Assembly: GCF_000379125.1 (NCBI RefSeq)
Contig: NZ_KB900626.1
Span: 560,014-624,013, forward strand
Direction: 5' to 3'
DNA from: Methylosinus sp. LW4
GTDB lineage: Bacteria; Pseudomonadota; Alphaproteobacteria; Rhizobiales; Beijerinckiaceae
DNA length: 64,000 nt
The position numbers and the translations under genes were made by a program. Shown here piece after piece: positions 18,290-27,656 of this stretch; positions within the stretch are counted from its first letter, which is position 1; each line of letters starts with the position of its first letter. The notes below the pieces were generated by a model that did no database searches, had not been told where the DNA came from, and saw only the letters and a program-made list of their open reading frames with translations.

Positions 18290-18669
18290 GTGCCGGAGCA
18301 CAGGGTTGCGCCGTCGCAAAAGCCCGCGCCGCACAATGTCGCGCCGACGCACAATCCGATGATCGCGCGATCGTTTTGGGTTCGAGCTGAGCGGCGAGCG
18401 CGACTTGCGGCGACGCATCTCGATCCAAAAATTTGCTTCGTTTTCACGAAGCGTTTGTCCATGCGCTGGACGAGGTCGATGGCCAGTCGCCTCCGGCCAT
18501 GGCTCGGCTCGAGATTGCGCCGCGATCTCGCGCTCTGTCCACAGTGATTTTCGAGGCTGACGCCGACTCGATCCTTATGCGGCCCTTATGCCCGACGGGG
18601 CAAATCCGAATAGCCTCCTTACACGCTCTGCAGGCATATCCCCACGCATTGTCGATAGGGAGACTGACC
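18290..18669. other. Stretch upstream of the kdp operon
   Basis: About 380 bases between the integrase remnant and the first small kdp-linked ORF. A minus-strand open frame here encodes repeated GATLC-like words, but its composition and position suggest a by-product. The kdp promoter should lie in the right half. I cannot identify a KdpE site with confidence. Confidence 0.4.
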
Positions 18670-18753
18670 ATGCTCGACCTCGTCTATCTCGGCCTCGGCG
18701 CCTTTCTCTTCGCGCTGATGGGCCTTTATGCGCGCGCCTGCGGGCGGCTCTGA
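18670..18753 (+). CDS. 27-residue membrane peptide preceding kdpF
   Basis: MLDLVYLGLGAFLFALMGLY is followed by ARACGRL, making a single hydrophobic helix with a short basic tail. GGGAGA lies about 7 nt upstream of the ATG, and the stop is 14 bases before kdpF. Its size, topology and position suggest a second KdpF-like accessory peptide of the K+-transporting ATPase operon. Similar small ORFs beside kdpF are known in other proteobacteria, but I cannot name a family. It is too short for most gene callers and easily missed. Confidence 0.6.
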   Translation: MLDLVYLGLGAFLFALMGLYARACGRL

Positions 18754-18767
18754 AAAGGACGCGAATA

Positions 18768-18854
18768 ATGTTCGAACCGATCGTCGGCTTGGGCGTCGCT
18801 GTGCTGCTCGGCGCCTATCTCGTCTACACGCTCCTTCATCCCGAGAAATTCTGA
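18768..18854 (+). CDS. kdpF: K+-transporting ATPase subunit F
   Basis: The 28-residue peptide [20 protein letters not shown], then TLLHPEKF, is a typical KdpF: one transmembrane helix ending in the conserved HPEKF. KdpF stabilises the KdpABC complex in the inner membrane. An AAGGA ribosome binding site lies just upstream. The next gene, kdpA, starts 34 bases later on the same strand. Confidence 0.93.
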   Translation: MFEPIVGLGVAVLLGAYLVYTLLHPEKF

Positions 18855-18888
18855 TCCGAACGTCTCGGGCTCCGTAAAGGAAACGATC

Positions 18889-20598
18889 ATGAACGCCATT
18901 GGTTTGGCGCAAATCGCGCTCGTGCTGGCGGCCGTCGTCTTCGCCGCTGTGCCGCTCAGCGCCTTCATCGCCCGCGTCCTCGCCGGCGAGCGCAATTTTT
19001 TGACGCCCGTTCTGCTTCCCGTGGAGCGCGTCTTCTACAAGCTCTCCGGCGTCGATCCGGCGCGTGAGCAGAGCTGGCTCGTCTATACGATCGCCATGCT
19101 CGCCTTCAGCGTCGTCGGCTTCTTGTCGCTCTACACGCTGCAGCGGCTGCAGAATGTGCTGCCGCTCGATCCGCAGGGCTTCGATCCCGTGCCGCCGGAT
19201 CTCGCCTTCAACACGTCGATCAGCTTCATCACCAACACCAATTGGCAGAATTACTCCGGCGAGACCACGATGAGCCATCTCGTGCAGATGCTCGGGCTCA
19301 CCGTTCACAACTTCCTGTCGGCGGCGACCGGCCTCGCAATGGCCTTCGCGCTGGTGCGCGGTTTCGCGCGCGCAGAATCGCCGACGGTCGGCAATTTCTG
19401 GGTCGATCTCACACGCGGCACGCTCTATGTGCTGCTGCCGCTGTCGATCGTCTTCGCGCTCGCGCTCGTGGCGCTCGGCGTTCCGCAGACGCTTTCCGGC
19501 TCTGTGGAAGCGACGACTCTCGAGGGCGCCAAGCAGGCGATCTCGATCGGTCCGATCGCGAGCCAGGAGGCGATCAAGGAGCTCGGCACCAATGGCGGCG
19601 GCTTTTTCAACGCCAATTCGGCGCATCCGTACGAAAGCCCCAACGCCATCTCCAACCTTCTCGAAATTTGGGCGCTGCTGGTCGTTCCCTTCGCGCTCGC
19701 TTTCGCCTTCGGCCGCGCCGTGCTCGATTTTCGTCAAGGCCGCGCGATCGCCATCACCATGCTCATCGTGCTCGCCGCGGGCGTTCTCATCGCCTATTGG
19801 GCCGAGGCCGTCGGCAATCCGCTGCTGACGTCGATCGGCGTCGATCCCTCGCCCGGCAATATGGAAGGCAAGGAGGTGCGCTTCGGCGTCGCCACCAGCG
19901 CGCTCTTCGCCGCAGCGACGACGGGCACCAGCACCGGCGCCGTCAATGCGATGCATGATTCCTTCATGCCGATCGGCGGCCTCGTGCCCTTGTTCAACAT
20001 GCTGATGGGCTCGATCGCGCCGGGCGGCGTCGGCGCTGGCCTCTATGGCTTTCTCGTGCTCGCCGTCGTCGCCGTCTTCGTCGCCGGCCTCATGGTCGGA
20101 CGCACGCCGGAATATCTCGGCAAGAAGATCGAGGCCCGTGAGATGAAGCTCGCCATGCTCGCCGTGCTGATCTATCCGCTCTGCGTGCTCGGCTTCTCCG
20201 CGGCCTCCGTGCTGCTTCCGGGCGCGCTCGCGAGCCTCAACAACGCCGGGCCGCACGGGCTGTCGGAGATCGTCTACGCCTTCGCCTCGACGACCGACAA
20301 TAATGGCTCGGCCTTCGCCGGATTGTCCGGCAACACGCCTTGGTACAATACGACGCTCGGCGTTGCGATGGCGCTCGGCCGCTTCGCCTATGTCATTCCC
20401 GTGCTGGCGATGGCGGGCTCCTTCGCGGCGAAGAAAAAGGCGCCGGCGTCGCGCGGGACCTTCCCGACACATGGGCCGCTGTTCATCGGCCTGCTGCTCG
20501 GCGTCATCGTCGTGCTCTATCTGCTGCAATATTTCCCGGCGCTCGCGCTCGGTCCCGTCGTCGAGCATCTTCTGCTCGCCGCCGGCAAGACCTTCTGA
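18889..20598 (+). CDS. kdpA: K+-transporting ATPase subunit A (potassium channel-like subunit)
   Basis: The 569-residue inner-membrane protein binds and conducts K+ in the high-affinity Kdp pump. The four selectivity-filter-like loops are visible in order: [43 protein letters not shown] and [14 protein letters not shown], each between pairs of hydrophobic helices. Length is normal for KdpA. The start follows GTAAAGGAAACG. It is followed by kdpB with a 16-base gap, so the genes form one operon. Confidence 0.98.
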   Translation: MNAIGLAQIALVLAAVVFAAVPLSAFIARVLAGERNFLTPVLLPVERVFYKLSGVDPAREQSWLVYTIAMLAFSVVGFLSLYTLQRLQNVLPLDPQGFDPVPPDLAFNTSISFITNTNWQNYSGETTMSHLVQMLGLTVHNFLSAATGLAMAFALVRGFARAESPTVGNFWVDLTRGTLYVLLPLSIVFALALVALGVPQTLSGSVEATTLEGAKQAISIGPIASQEAIKELGTNGGGFFNANSAHPYESPNAISNLLEIWALLVVPFALAFAFGRAVLDFRQGRAIAITMLIVLAAGVLIAYWAEAVGNPLLTSIGVDPSPGNMEGKEVRFGVATSALFAAATTGTSTGAVNAMHDSFMPIGGLVPLFNMLMGSIAPGGVGAGLYGFLVLAVVAVFVAGLMVGRTPEYLGKKIEAREMKLAMLAVLIYPLCVLGFSAASVLLPGALASLNNAGPHGLSEIVYAFASTTDNNGSAFAGLSGNTPWYNTTLGVAMALGRFAYVIPVLAMAGSFAAKKKAPASRGTFPTHGPLFIGLLLGVIVVLYLLQYFPALALGPVVEHLLLAAGKTF

Positions 20599-20614
20599 CC
20601 GGAGATCAACGCAA

Positions 20615-22717
20615 ATGTCGTCCAAAGTCGCTGCTCCTGGCCTGCTCGATCGGGCCATTATCGGCCGCGCGGCGATCGACGCTCTCATCAAGCTCGATCC
20701 GCGCCAGCTGGCGCGCAATCCGGTGATTTTCGTCACCGAGGCCGTCTCGGCCGTCGTCACGCTCTTATTCGTGCGCGATCTTTTCGCGCATGACGGAACC
20801 GCGCTCTTCTCTGGGCAGATCGCGGCCTGGCTGTGGTTCACGGTCCTCTTCGCCAATTTCGCGGAAGCGGTGGCGGAGGGGCGCGGCAAGGCGCAGGCCG
20901 ATACGCTGCGTCGCACGCGCACGGACACGAAAGCCAAGCGAACCAAAGGCGGATCGCGTGACTTCGACATCGTCTCCGCGCTGGAGCTGAAGATCGGCGA
21001 TGTCGTGCTCGTCGAGGCCGGAGAGCTCATTCCCGGCGACGGCGAGGTCGTCGAGGGCGTCGCTTCCGTCAACGAGTCGGCGATCACCGGCGAGTCGGCG
21101 CCGGTCATTCGCGAGGCGGGCGGCGATCGTTCCGCCGTCACCGGCGGCACGACTGTGCTGTCCGATTGGGTGCGGGTGAAGATCACCGCCGCGCCCGGCT
21201 CCACCTTCATCGATCGCATGATCGCGCTGGTCGAAGGCGCCGAGCGGCAGAAGACGCCGAACGAGCTCGCTCTCTCCATCCTGCTGTCGGGCTTGACGAT
21301 CATCTTTCTGATCGTCTGCACGACGCTGTGGCCGCTCGCCAATTATTCGGGAACCGTGCTGCCGCTCACCGTGCTCATCGCTCTGCTCGTCTGCCTCATA
21401 CCGACGACGATCGGCGGGCTCTTGTCGGCGATCGGCATCGCCGGAATGGATCGACTCATCCGCTTCAACGTCATCGCGACGTCCGGCCGCGCCGTGGAGG
21501 CGGCGGGCGACGTGGACACGCTGCTGCTCGACAAGACCGGCACGATCACTTTCGGCAATCGCATGGCGGATGAGCTTCTCCCCGTCGGCGGCGTCGGCGA
21601 GCACGAGCTCGCGGAGGCCGTGCTGCTCGCCTCTCTCGCGGACGAGACGCCGGAGGGGCGCTCCATCGTGGCTCTGGCCAAAAGCCGCTATGGCCTCGCC
21701 GCTCCCGATATCGGCGCCGATGCGCGCGTCGTTCCCTTTTCGGCGCATACGCGCATCTCTGGCGTCGATCTGCCGGGCCGCGCATTGCGCAAGGGCGCCG
21801 TCGACGCCATTCTCGCGCAGACGCAATCCATAACGGGCCATGCCGACTTCGGCGGCGCGGGCGCCGAAATTCTCGAGCGCGCGGCCATCGCGACATTGCG
21901 CGCGCCAGAGGATTTCACCCGCGCGGTGGAGCGCATCTCGCGCGCCGGCGGCACGCCGCTCGCCGTCAGCGAGAACGGCCGTCTGCTCGGCGTCGTGCAT
22001 TTGAAGGACATCATCAAGCCCGACATAAAGGCGCGCTTCGCCGAGCTGCGCGCCATGGGCATAAAGACGGTGATGGTGACGGGCGACAATCCGGTCACGG
22101 CGGCGGCCATCGCCTCGGAAGCGGGCGTCGACGACTTCATCGCGCAAGCGACGCCGGAGGACAAGCTCACCTACATCCGCAAGGAGCAGCAAGGCGGCCG
22201 CCTCATCGCAATGTGCGGCGACGGCACCAATGACGCGCCAGCGCTGGCGCAGGCGGATGTCGGCGTGGCCATGCAAACCGGCACGCAAGCGGCGCGCGAG
22301 GCGGGCAATATGGTCGATCTCGACAGCGATCCGACCAAGCTCATCGAGATCGTCGCCATCGGCAAGCAGCTGCTGATGACGCGCGGCTCGCTGACGACCT
22401 TCTCCATCGCCAATGACGTCGCCAAATATTTCGCCATCATTCCTGCGCTGTTCGTGGCGACCTATCCCGAGCTCGGCGCGCTCAATGTGATGAAGCTCGT
22501 CTCGCCGCAATCGGCCATTCTTTCCGCGGTGATCTTCAACGCGCTGATCATCATCGCGCTGATCCCGCTGGCGCTCAAAGGCGTCGCCTATCGGCCTGTC
22601 GGCGCTGACGCCTTGCTGCGGCGGAATCTGCTGATCTACGGCCTCGGCGGCGTCATCATTCCCTTCGTCGGCATCAAGCTGATCGACATGATCGTGTCGA
22701 TCCTGCATCTCGCGTGA
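20615..22717 (+). CDS. kdpB: K+-transporting P-type ATPase subunit B
   Basis: This 700-residue P-type ATPase provides the energy-coupling subunit of Kdp. The phosphorylation motif [10 protein letters not shown], the TGES actuator loop (AITGESAPV) and the hinge [14 protein letters not shown] and [19 protein letters not shown] are all intact. The start was placed at MSSKVAAPG, 16 bases after the kdpA stop, with GGAG about 9 nt upstream. A longer frame that opens inside kdpA is an artefact. The strong codon bias creates long antisense open frames across this gene that are not real. Confidence 0.98.
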   Translation: MSSKVAAPGLLDRAIIGRAAIDALIKLDPRQLARNPVIFVTEAVSAVVTLLFVRDLFAHDGTALFSGQIAAWLWFTVLFANFAEAVAEGRGKAQADTLRRTRTDTKAKRTKGGSRDFDIVSALELKIGDVVLVEAGELIPGDGEVVEGVASVNESAITGESAPVIREAGGDRSAVTGGTTVLSDWVRVKITAAPGSTFIDRMIALVEGAERQKTPNELALSILLSGLTIIFLIVCTTLWPLANYSGTVLPLTVLIALLVCLIPTTIGGLLSAIGIAGMDRLIRFNVIATSGRAVEAAGDVDTLLLDKTGTITFGNRMADELLPVGGVGEHELAEAVLLASLADETPEGRSIVALAKSRYGLAAPDIGADARVVPFSAHTRISGVDLPGRALRKGAVDAILAQTQSITGHADFGGAGAEILERAAIATLRAPEDFTRAVERISRAGGTPLAVSENGRLLGVVHLKDIIKPDIKARFAELRAMGIKTVMVTGDNPVTAAAIASEAGVDDFIAQATPEDKLTYIRKEQQGGRLIAMCGDGTNDAPALAQADVGVAMQTGTQAAREAGNMVDLDSDPTKLIEIVAIGKQLLMTRGSLTTFSIANDVAKYFAIIPALFVATYPELGALNVMKLVSPQSAILSAVIFNALIIIALIPLALKGVAYRPVGADALLRRNLLIYGLGGVIIPFVGIKLIDMIVSILHLA

Positions 22718-22728
22718 AGGAGCTTTTC

Positions 22729-23328
22729 ATGCTCTCCCAAATTCGTCCTGCGATCGTGATGATCGTTCTCTTCACCCTTCTCACCGGCCTCGCCTATCCT
22801 CTGGCGATCACCGGACTGGCGCAGCTCGCCTTCCATGACGCTGCCAATGGCAGCCTCATAGAGCGCGAGGGCGTCATCGTCGGCTCGCGTCTGATCGGCC
22901 AGAACTTCGTGGCGGATCATTACTTCCACGGCCGCCCTTCGGCGACGAGCGCGCCCGACCCCAATGATGCGAGCAAGACGATCGACGCGCCTTACAATGC
23001 GGCGAATTCCGGCGGCTCCAATCTTGGCCCGACCTCGCAAAAGCTCGTCGATCGCGTGAACGCCGCGATCGAGGCGGAGTTCGCCGCCGGCCGCATCGAC
23101 ATGGTCGCGGCGGATGCGGTGACGACATCCGCTTCCGGTCTCGATCCGCACGTCTCGCCGCAATATGCGCTGGCGCAGGCGCCCGCCGTCGCCGCAGCGC
23201 GCAAGCTGCCCGTGAGCCGTGTGCGCGCGCTGGTGGAGAGCCAGATCGAGCAGCGCATGGCCGGATTCATCGGAGAGCCGCGCGTCAATGTGCTGGAGCT
23301 CAATCTGGCCTTGGACGAGCTGCGCTGA
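22729..23328 (+). CDS. kdpC: K+-transporting ATPase subunit C
   Basis: The 199-residue protein has one N-terminal transmembrane helix and the KdpC periplasmic domain, recognisable from QNFVADHYFHGRPSAT, YNAANSGGSNLGPTSQ and ASGLDPHVSPQYALAQ. It completes the KdpFABC pump. The start ATG is 8 nt after AAGGAG, 11 bases past the kdpB stop. No kdpD/kdpE sensor pair follows. The operon ends at a terminator, so regulation must come from elsewhere in the genome or be of another type. Confidence 0.97.
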   Translation: MLSQIRPAIVMIVLFTLLTGLAYPLAITGLAQLAFHDAANGSLIEREGVIVGSRLIGQNFVADHYFHGRPSATSAPDPNDASKTIDAPYNAANSGGSNLGPTSQKLVDRVNAAIEAEFAAGRIDMVAADAVTTSASGLDPHVSPQYALAQAPAVAAARKLPVSRVRALVESQIEQRMAGFIGEPRVNVLELNLALDELR

Positions 23329-23362
23329 CGCCCATTTCCGAGAGGCGTCGATAATCTCTATT

Positions 23363-23398
23363 GGAGGCGCGGCGGCTCGTCGCGCCTCCCGCATTTTT
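23363..23398 (+). terminator. Rho-independent terminator after kdpC
   Basis: A perfect 9-bp stem pairs GGAGGCGCG (23363-23371) with CGCGCCTCC (23381-23389) across a 9-nt loop, followed by CGCATTTTT. It ends the kdp transcript about 35 bases after the kdpC stop. Confidence 0.85.
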
Positions 23399-23527
23399 CA
23401 CATTGGCTCCGCCACAATCGCCGCTTCATCATGTGCGTCGGATCGCGCGTCGCTGCGGTAGCGGTTTGCTCAGAGCGCATCCGCGCCGGCGCGAATCCGG
23501 GCGATCGGATTGCGGCGTCTCCGAGCG

Positions 23528-25186
23528 TCACCAAAAGACCTGCGCGCGCGCCAGAAACAGGCTCGGATGATCGCCGTTGAGAAAGGCGCGATCGGCGGGC
23601 GCGATCAGCGTCATGGCGTGCGTCCAATTGGCCTGCAGGCGCACGCCGCGAACCGGATACCAGTTCAGCGCCACCGTGAGATTCTCCTGCCGGCCGCCGA
23701 GCGTCGCCGTATTGGCGACGGCTTTTTGCGCAGCGGAGCCCGCGGCTGCCGCGAGATAGACGAAGCTCGCAGGGACGAGCCCCCCATTGTTCAGGTCGAT
23801 CCCCTCATAGCGCGCCGCCACCTCGACGGCGCCATAGCCGCCCTTGCTCAGAGGGCTCTTGATCTTCACATCGGCGAACGTGCCGGGCGCGCTCCAATTC
23901 TTGTCATAGCCTTCATAAGATGCGGCGCGCGATTCCCCGGTCAGGAACAGAGATGCGGCGACATGATAGGCGCTGTAATGCAGCTGCGCGCCGCCGCCAT
24001 TGGCGTAGAGGAGGGCGAGCGTTGCGTCGCGCTGATATTGGGCGCCGACATATTCCGCCTCGACGGAGACCGGACCATAGGCGGCGGCGGCCTCGAAGCC
24101 ATAATTATAGGAATATTTCAGGCAGCTCGGCCGCTGCACGAAAGGGGCTACCAGCTGGCCGGCGGCGGTCGTCGCGACATTGAGCGTCGCGGCCGATGCG
24201 GCGCAGGAGAGGTCCTGCGCGGCCGGCACGCGGACCGTCGCCCCGCCCGCGCCGAGAATTCCAGTGAGCTCGCGCTCGAAGCCTGATGCGCCGGGCGTCA
24301 GATTTGTGGCGTCGGTGGCCGCGGTCGTTCCATTGGGACGATGATAGACGAAGGAGCCGCCGAGGTGGAGCAGCGCATCCTCTTCGTGGATCGGCGCATA
24401 GACGGCGCGCGCCGAAGCGTCCCAATATTGCGCATTTCCAACGGGCGGGGCGGTCGCCGTATCCTGCGGGCTGGTCGAGAAAATGCCGCCCTTGAGCGCC
24501 CAGCTCGCATCGCCGACGCCGACGGCGGCGCCAATGTGGCGGGCAGGACCGAGATTGGCCGTCAGGCTGCGCTCTAGAAAGGTGATGTGCTTGTCCGAAT
24601 CCAGCGTTTCGCGGCCGAATGGCTCATGGAAATTGCCGATCTGGAAGGAAGCCGGCTGCGCGACGATCCACTCGGGCAAGACTCTCGCGCGATAGGCGAT
24701 ATAGGCGTCGCGAATGCCGGCGACGCCGCCGGCGGTGGTGGCGAAATCATATTGGAAGCGATAGATCCAATTGCCATAGGCGCGTCCCGTGACCTCGAGC
24801 TCGGCGCGGCGGAACCCAACATTGCTGCGCCTTATCGTATCCGCCGAGCTGGCGAAGCCGCCGTCCGTGTGGATGCGTCCGCCGAGCTTGAAATCGAAGC
24901 TCTTGTCCTCGCTCTCGACATAGAGGCCGTTCTTGAAGCTGACGAAAACGGCCGGCGGGACCGCAGCCGCCTGGGGAGTCTTTGCCGAATCGCCGCGCTC
25001 CTTTGTCGCGCGACCTGCTCTGGACTGGGCGTCGAGCCGGGCCTCCAGACGTTTCAGCTCCGCTTTCAAAGCTTTGATCTCACGCGCCGTATCGGCGAGG
25101 CTCGGGGAGGGGCCGCCCAATGCCGCAATGAGCATTGCGCCTGCGACGCCTTTTCGATCTGCACGACTCCCGCCTTTGCCGAACAT
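23528..25186 (-). CDS. OprO/OprP-type outer-membrane porin
   Basis: The 552-residue protein has an N-terminal signal region (AGAMLIAALGGPSPSLADT), a short coiled-coil (EIKALKAELKRLEARLD) and a beta-barrel with alternating aromatic residues. The segment FKLGGRIHTDGGF followed by RRSNVGFRRAELEVTGRAYG is typical of phosphate-selective porins O/P, and the protein ends in an aromatic residue (VFW) as barrel proteins do. It would form a 16-strand trimeric channel for anions such as phosphate or polyphosphate; selectivity cannot be read here. It faces kdpC tail to tail and is probably a single-gene unit. Confidence 0.92.
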   Translation of the reverse strand: MFGKGGSRADRKGVAGAMLIAALGGPSPSLADTAREIKALKAELKRLEARLDAQSRAGRATKERGDSAKTPQAAAVPPAVFVSFKNGLYVESEDKSFDFKLGGRIHTDGGFASSADTIRRSNVGFRRAELEVTGRAYGNWIYRFQYDFATTAGGVAGIRDAYIAYRARVLPEWIVAQPASFQIGNFHEPFGRETLDSDKHITFLERSLTANLGPARHIGAAVGVGDASWALKGGIFSTSPQDTATAPPVGNAQYWDASARAVYAPIHEEDALLHLGGSFVYHRPNGTTAATDATNLTPGASGFERELTGILGAGGATVRVPAAQDLSCAASAATLNVATTAAGQLVAPFVQRPSCLKYSYNYGFEAAAAYGPVSVEAEYVGAQYQRDATLALLYANGGGAQLHYSAYHVAASLFLTGESRAASYEGYDKNWSAPGTFADVKIKSPLSKGGYGAVEVAARYEGIDLNNGGLVPASFVYLAAAAGSAAQKAVANTATLGGRQENLTVALNWYPVRGVRLQANWTHAMTLIAPADRAFLNGDHPSLFLARAQVFW

Positions 25187-25314
25187 TCGTATTTCCTCCA
25201 GCAGCCCGAACCGCTAGTTAATCATGACTTGCTCGTGCAAGCCTTGCGTCGGTCGGCGGAAGGAGCGATCGCCGCGTATCGTTTTTCGCCGGCCTTCGTC
25301 GCGGCGGCGAAATC

Positions 25315-25367
25315 CTCTCGATTACGCGATTTTGCGGAAAATCTTTCGGACGAAATGGTTGAGAATT
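25315..25367. repeat. 53-bp dispersed repeat, copy A
   Basis: The sequence starting CTCTCGATTACGCGATTTTG matches 36729-36781 at 51 of 53 positions by eye, in the same orientation. It lies in an intergenic region and is not part of a recognised gene, although one frame reads SRLRDFAENLSD in both copies. Copy B sits among mobile-element debris 11 kb away. Confidence 0.85.
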
Positions 25368-25513
25368 CTTCGCGAGCGCTTGGTAAATGATCTTATAATC
25401 GAATTATATTCAATATGTTGGCTTGACTCTCCGGCGTATGGTTTCCGTTTCCTTGCGGATGCCGCTCGAGTTGCATTACCGCGGCTTAATGGCCGTTAGA
25501 GCGTCGCCGTCAA

Positions 25514-25583
25514 TCTGATCCTCAACGACGAGGCCGAGCCCGATCAACCAGGGCCGTCTCGTCAGACCAGAGAGAGGATCAGA
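25514..25583 (+). promoter_or_regulatory. Leader inverted repeat that could mask a ribosome binding site
   Basis: TCTGATCCTC (25514-25523) is perfectly complementary to GAGGATCAGA (25574-25583). The right arm contains the GAGAGGA Shine-Dalgarno of the gene starting at 25587. In RNA the stem would occlude the ribosome binding site, suggesting translational control. This is structural inference only. Confidence 0.45.
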
Positions 25584-25586
25584 CCC

Positions 25587-26162
25587 ATGTTCTCCGCTTC
25601 GCTCGGCGCCTTCGTCGCTCCCCGCATCGCCAAGCGCGCCGCCATCATTGGCCTCGCCGGCTTCGCCGCCTTCGCCTCGGCGCCCGCCAAGGCCGATCTC
25701 TTCTCCGATCTGTTCGGCTCCTTCGACAATGGCTATTCGAGCCGGGGAGTCAGCTCGAACCGCCACGGCTATTCCCGCCGCGCCGATCTCGCTGGCGGCT
25801 ACACGCCGCGCGCCGATCATTCGAGCTATGACCGCGGCGGCAATGTCCTCGACTATTACGAGCAGGTCCGCTCGGCGAATGTGACGCGGCGGACCGTCGC
25901 CATCGACGGCTACTGCGCCTCCGCCTGCACGATGAAGCTCGGCGCGCGCCATGCCTGTGTCTCGCCGGAGGCGACGTTGCGCTTCCATTCGGCGCGGACG
26001 AACGAGGGGGAGACGTCCTGGGGCGGCAACACGATCATGATGAGCGTCTATCCGCCGGCGATCCAAGCCTGGGTACGGCGTCATCAGGCACTGGACAGTC
26101 TGGCCTTCACCGACATGTCCGGCCGCGAGGCGATCGGCCTCGGCATACGCGCCTGCGCATAG
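25587..26162 (+). CDS. Small exported protein with IDGxCxSACT motif (ClpP-class-like)
   Basis: The 191-residue protein has a signal peptide ending in ASAPAKA (about residue 36), a low-complexity Tyr/Ser/Arg/Gly-rich linker, and a C-terminal domain with VAIDGYCASACTMKLG, CVSPEATLRFHSA and VYPPAIQAWVRRHQAL. This pattern recurs in rhizobial periplasmic proteins described as ClpP-class or serine-dehydratase-like, where Ser in SACT occupies the nucleophile position of the fold. Activity is unproven. It is monocistronic, faces the porin gene, and its leader has a stem that can pair with the ribosome binding site. It may be an envelope protein; function is unknown. Confidence 0.72.
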   Translation: MFSASLGAFVAPRIAKRAAIIGLAGFAAFASAPAKADLFSDLFGSFDNGYSSRGVSSNRHGYSRRADLAGGYTPRADHSSYDRGGNVLDYYEQVRSANVTRRTVAIDGYCASACTMKLGARHACVSPEATLRFHSARTNEGETSWGGNTIMMSVYPPAIQAWVRRHQALDSLAFTDMSGREAIGLGIRACA

Positions 26163-26198
26163 GCAATGAGCGATTGTCGTTCGGAAGCGTCCGCGCGA

Positions 26199-26459
26199 TC
26201 AGCGACGCCGGCGCTTCCGCCAATAGCCGAACGCCTCCTCGTGGATCTCGACATCCAGTTCGGCTATGCGGGCGTGTAGCCTTTGCTGCACATCCTCGAC
26301 CGCCTTGTTGTAGACAATCGGCCCGATCTCTTCCACGAAGAATTGGAGCAGGCCTTCCGCTTCGAGATTGCCGATCTCATTGTCCATATTCTCTTTGAAG
26401 TAGCGTTGAAGCGACAAGACCGCTTCCTTCGCAGAATCCTTCGGTATATCGATCGGCAT
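26199..26459 (-). CDS. DUF2164 family protein
   Basis: From the ATG before PIDIPKDSAKEAV this is an 86-residue acidic, helical protein. SLQRYFKENMDNEIGNLEAE and FFVEEIGPIVYNKAVEDVQQ are the hallmarks of DUF2164, a small cytosolic family of unknown function. AAAGGA lies about 8 nt upstream of the chosen start; the longer frame to 26534 lacks one. It is convergent with the exported protein gene and lies alone. The arginine-rich tail (YWRKRRRR) is notable and could contact nucleic acid. Confidence 0.85.
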   Translation of the reverse strand: MPIDIPKDSAKEAVLSLQRYFKENMDNEIGNLEAEGLLQFFVEEIGPIVYNKAVEDVQQRLHARIAELDVEIHEEAFGYWRKRRRR

Positions 26460-26693
26460 CGCGGTCCTTTCGTCGCAGGCGATTAGCCATCGATCAGCGC
26501 GCTGCAAGCCCTGCGAACTGGCCGAGGAGAACAACTTGCCCAGGAAAGGGCGCGGCGCGCCGTCAGCTCAGAAATTTTGCGCTCTTCGAACAAATAGCGG
26601 CGATCGATCTCAGTGTCTGCCGCTATGAAAATTTGACGTCGTGCTCGACGCTATTTCCAGCGATGACAATCGAAATCGCGCGCGCAAGCGAGC

Positions 26694-27656
26694 TTATGCG
26701 ACTGTTGCGAGTTCCCGCGCGGGAGAGACGCTTTTATTCTCGAGGAACCAGCGATAGGAGCCGGCAATTCCATCGTCCAGCGAGATTTCAGGCTCCCATC
26801 CGAGCGCTCGAATGCGGCCCGAGTCCATCAGCTTGCGGGGCGTGCCATCCGGCTTCGACGTGTCGAACACGAGCTCGCCGGAAAATCCGACTGCTCTCTG
26901 CACGGTTTCCGCGAGCTCGCGGATCGTGATCTCCGAACCTGCGCCGCAATTGATGTGCTCATAGCCGTCGTAATTGTCGAGGCAGAAGACGACGCCGCGC
27001 GCGAGGTCGTCGACATGCAGGAATTCGCGAAGCGGCGTCCCGGTTCCCCATACGACGACCTCCGGCTTCCTCGACTCCTTCGCTTCATGGAATTTGCGAA
27101 TGAGCGCGGGCAGCACATGGCTCGTCTGGAGATCGAAATTATCGTTCGGCCCATAGAGATTGCAGGGCATCACAGAGATGTAACGTCGGCCATATTGCTT
27201 GCGGTAGGCTTGACAGAGCTTGATGCCGGCGATTTTTGCGATCGCGTACCACTCATTGGTCGGCTCGAGAGGGCCGGTGAGCAGCGAGTCCTCGCGGATG
27301 GGCTGAGGCGCGAATTTCGGATAAATGCAGGAAGACCCGAGAAAGACGAGACGGTCGACATCCGCGGCGTGGGCCGAATGAATGATATTCGTCTCGATCG
27401 CCAGATTGTCGTAGATGAAATCGGCGGGATAAGTGTCGTTCGCATAGATGCCGCCGACTTTCGCCGCGGCGAAGATGATGGCGTCGGGCCGATTTTGTTT
27501 CAGCCAGACTTCGACGGCGATCTGATTGCGGAGGTCGACGACCGAGCGATCGGCTTTCAATACTTTGTCGCCTCGCGCCTCGAGATAACGTGTGACGGCC
27601 GAACCGACCATGCCTCTATGACCGGCGACCCAAATACGACGAGTGCTCATGGACAT
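26694..27656 (-). CDS. fcl: GDP-L-fucose synthase (GDP-4-keto-6-deoxymannose epimerase/reductase)
   Basis: The protein of about 320 residues carries the extended-SDR signatures of Fcl/WcaG: VAGHRGMVGSAV (NADP binding), AAAKVGGIYAND, GSSCIYPKFAPQPI (catalytic serine), YAIAKIAG (YxxxK) and NLYGPNDNFD. It converts GDP-4-keto-6-deoxy-D-mannose to GDP-L-fucose for surface polysaccharides. Its usual partner, GDP-mannose 4,6-dehydratase (gmd), is not in this window. It lies 15 kb from the polysaccharide cluster, and a fragment of a second copy remains at 36804-36865. Two ATG codons (27656, 27650) are possible starts. Confidence 0.95.
   Translation of the reverse strand: MSMSTRRIWVAGHRGMVGSAVTRYLEARGDKVLKADRSVVDLRNQIAVEVWLKQNRPDAIIFAAAKVGGIYANDTYPADFIYDNLAIETNIIHSAHAADVDRLVFLGSSCIYPKFAPQPIREDSLLTGPLEPTNEWYAIAKIAGIKLCQAYRKQYGRRYISVMPCNLYGPNDNFDLQTSHVLPALIRKFHEAKESRKPEVVVWGTGTPLREFLHVDDLARGVVFCLDNYDGYEHINCGAGSEITIRELAETVQRAVGFSGELVFDTSKPDGTPRKLMDSGRIRALGWEPEISLDDGIAGSYRWFLENKSVSPARELATVA

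Larger units (their letters stand above)
25187..25586. other. Divergent intergenic region carrying a dispersed repeat and a leader inverted repeat
   Basis: This 400-base gap contains the promoters of the porin (minus) and the exported protein (plus). It includes the 53-bp dispersed repeat at 25315-25367, an AT-rich patch around 25380-25425 that may hold a promoter, and the 10-bp inverted repeat overlapping the next ribosome binding site. No gene is supported. Confidence 0.5.

Noticed and set aside
18250..18462. Minus-strand 70-residue frame with repeated GATLC words
   Set aside because: No ribosome binding site, low complexity, overlaps integrase debris; probably chance.
18619..21342. 907-codon minus-strand open frame across kdpF, kdpA and kdpB
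   Set aside because: It is antisense to clearly functional kdp genes; the strong codon bias of GC-rich DNA leaves the opposite strand open, and the composition is Arg/Ala/His-rich without domains.
20765..22708. 647-codon minus-strand open frame in kdpB
   Set aside because: Same cause; kdpB carries every P-type ATPase motif on the plus strand.
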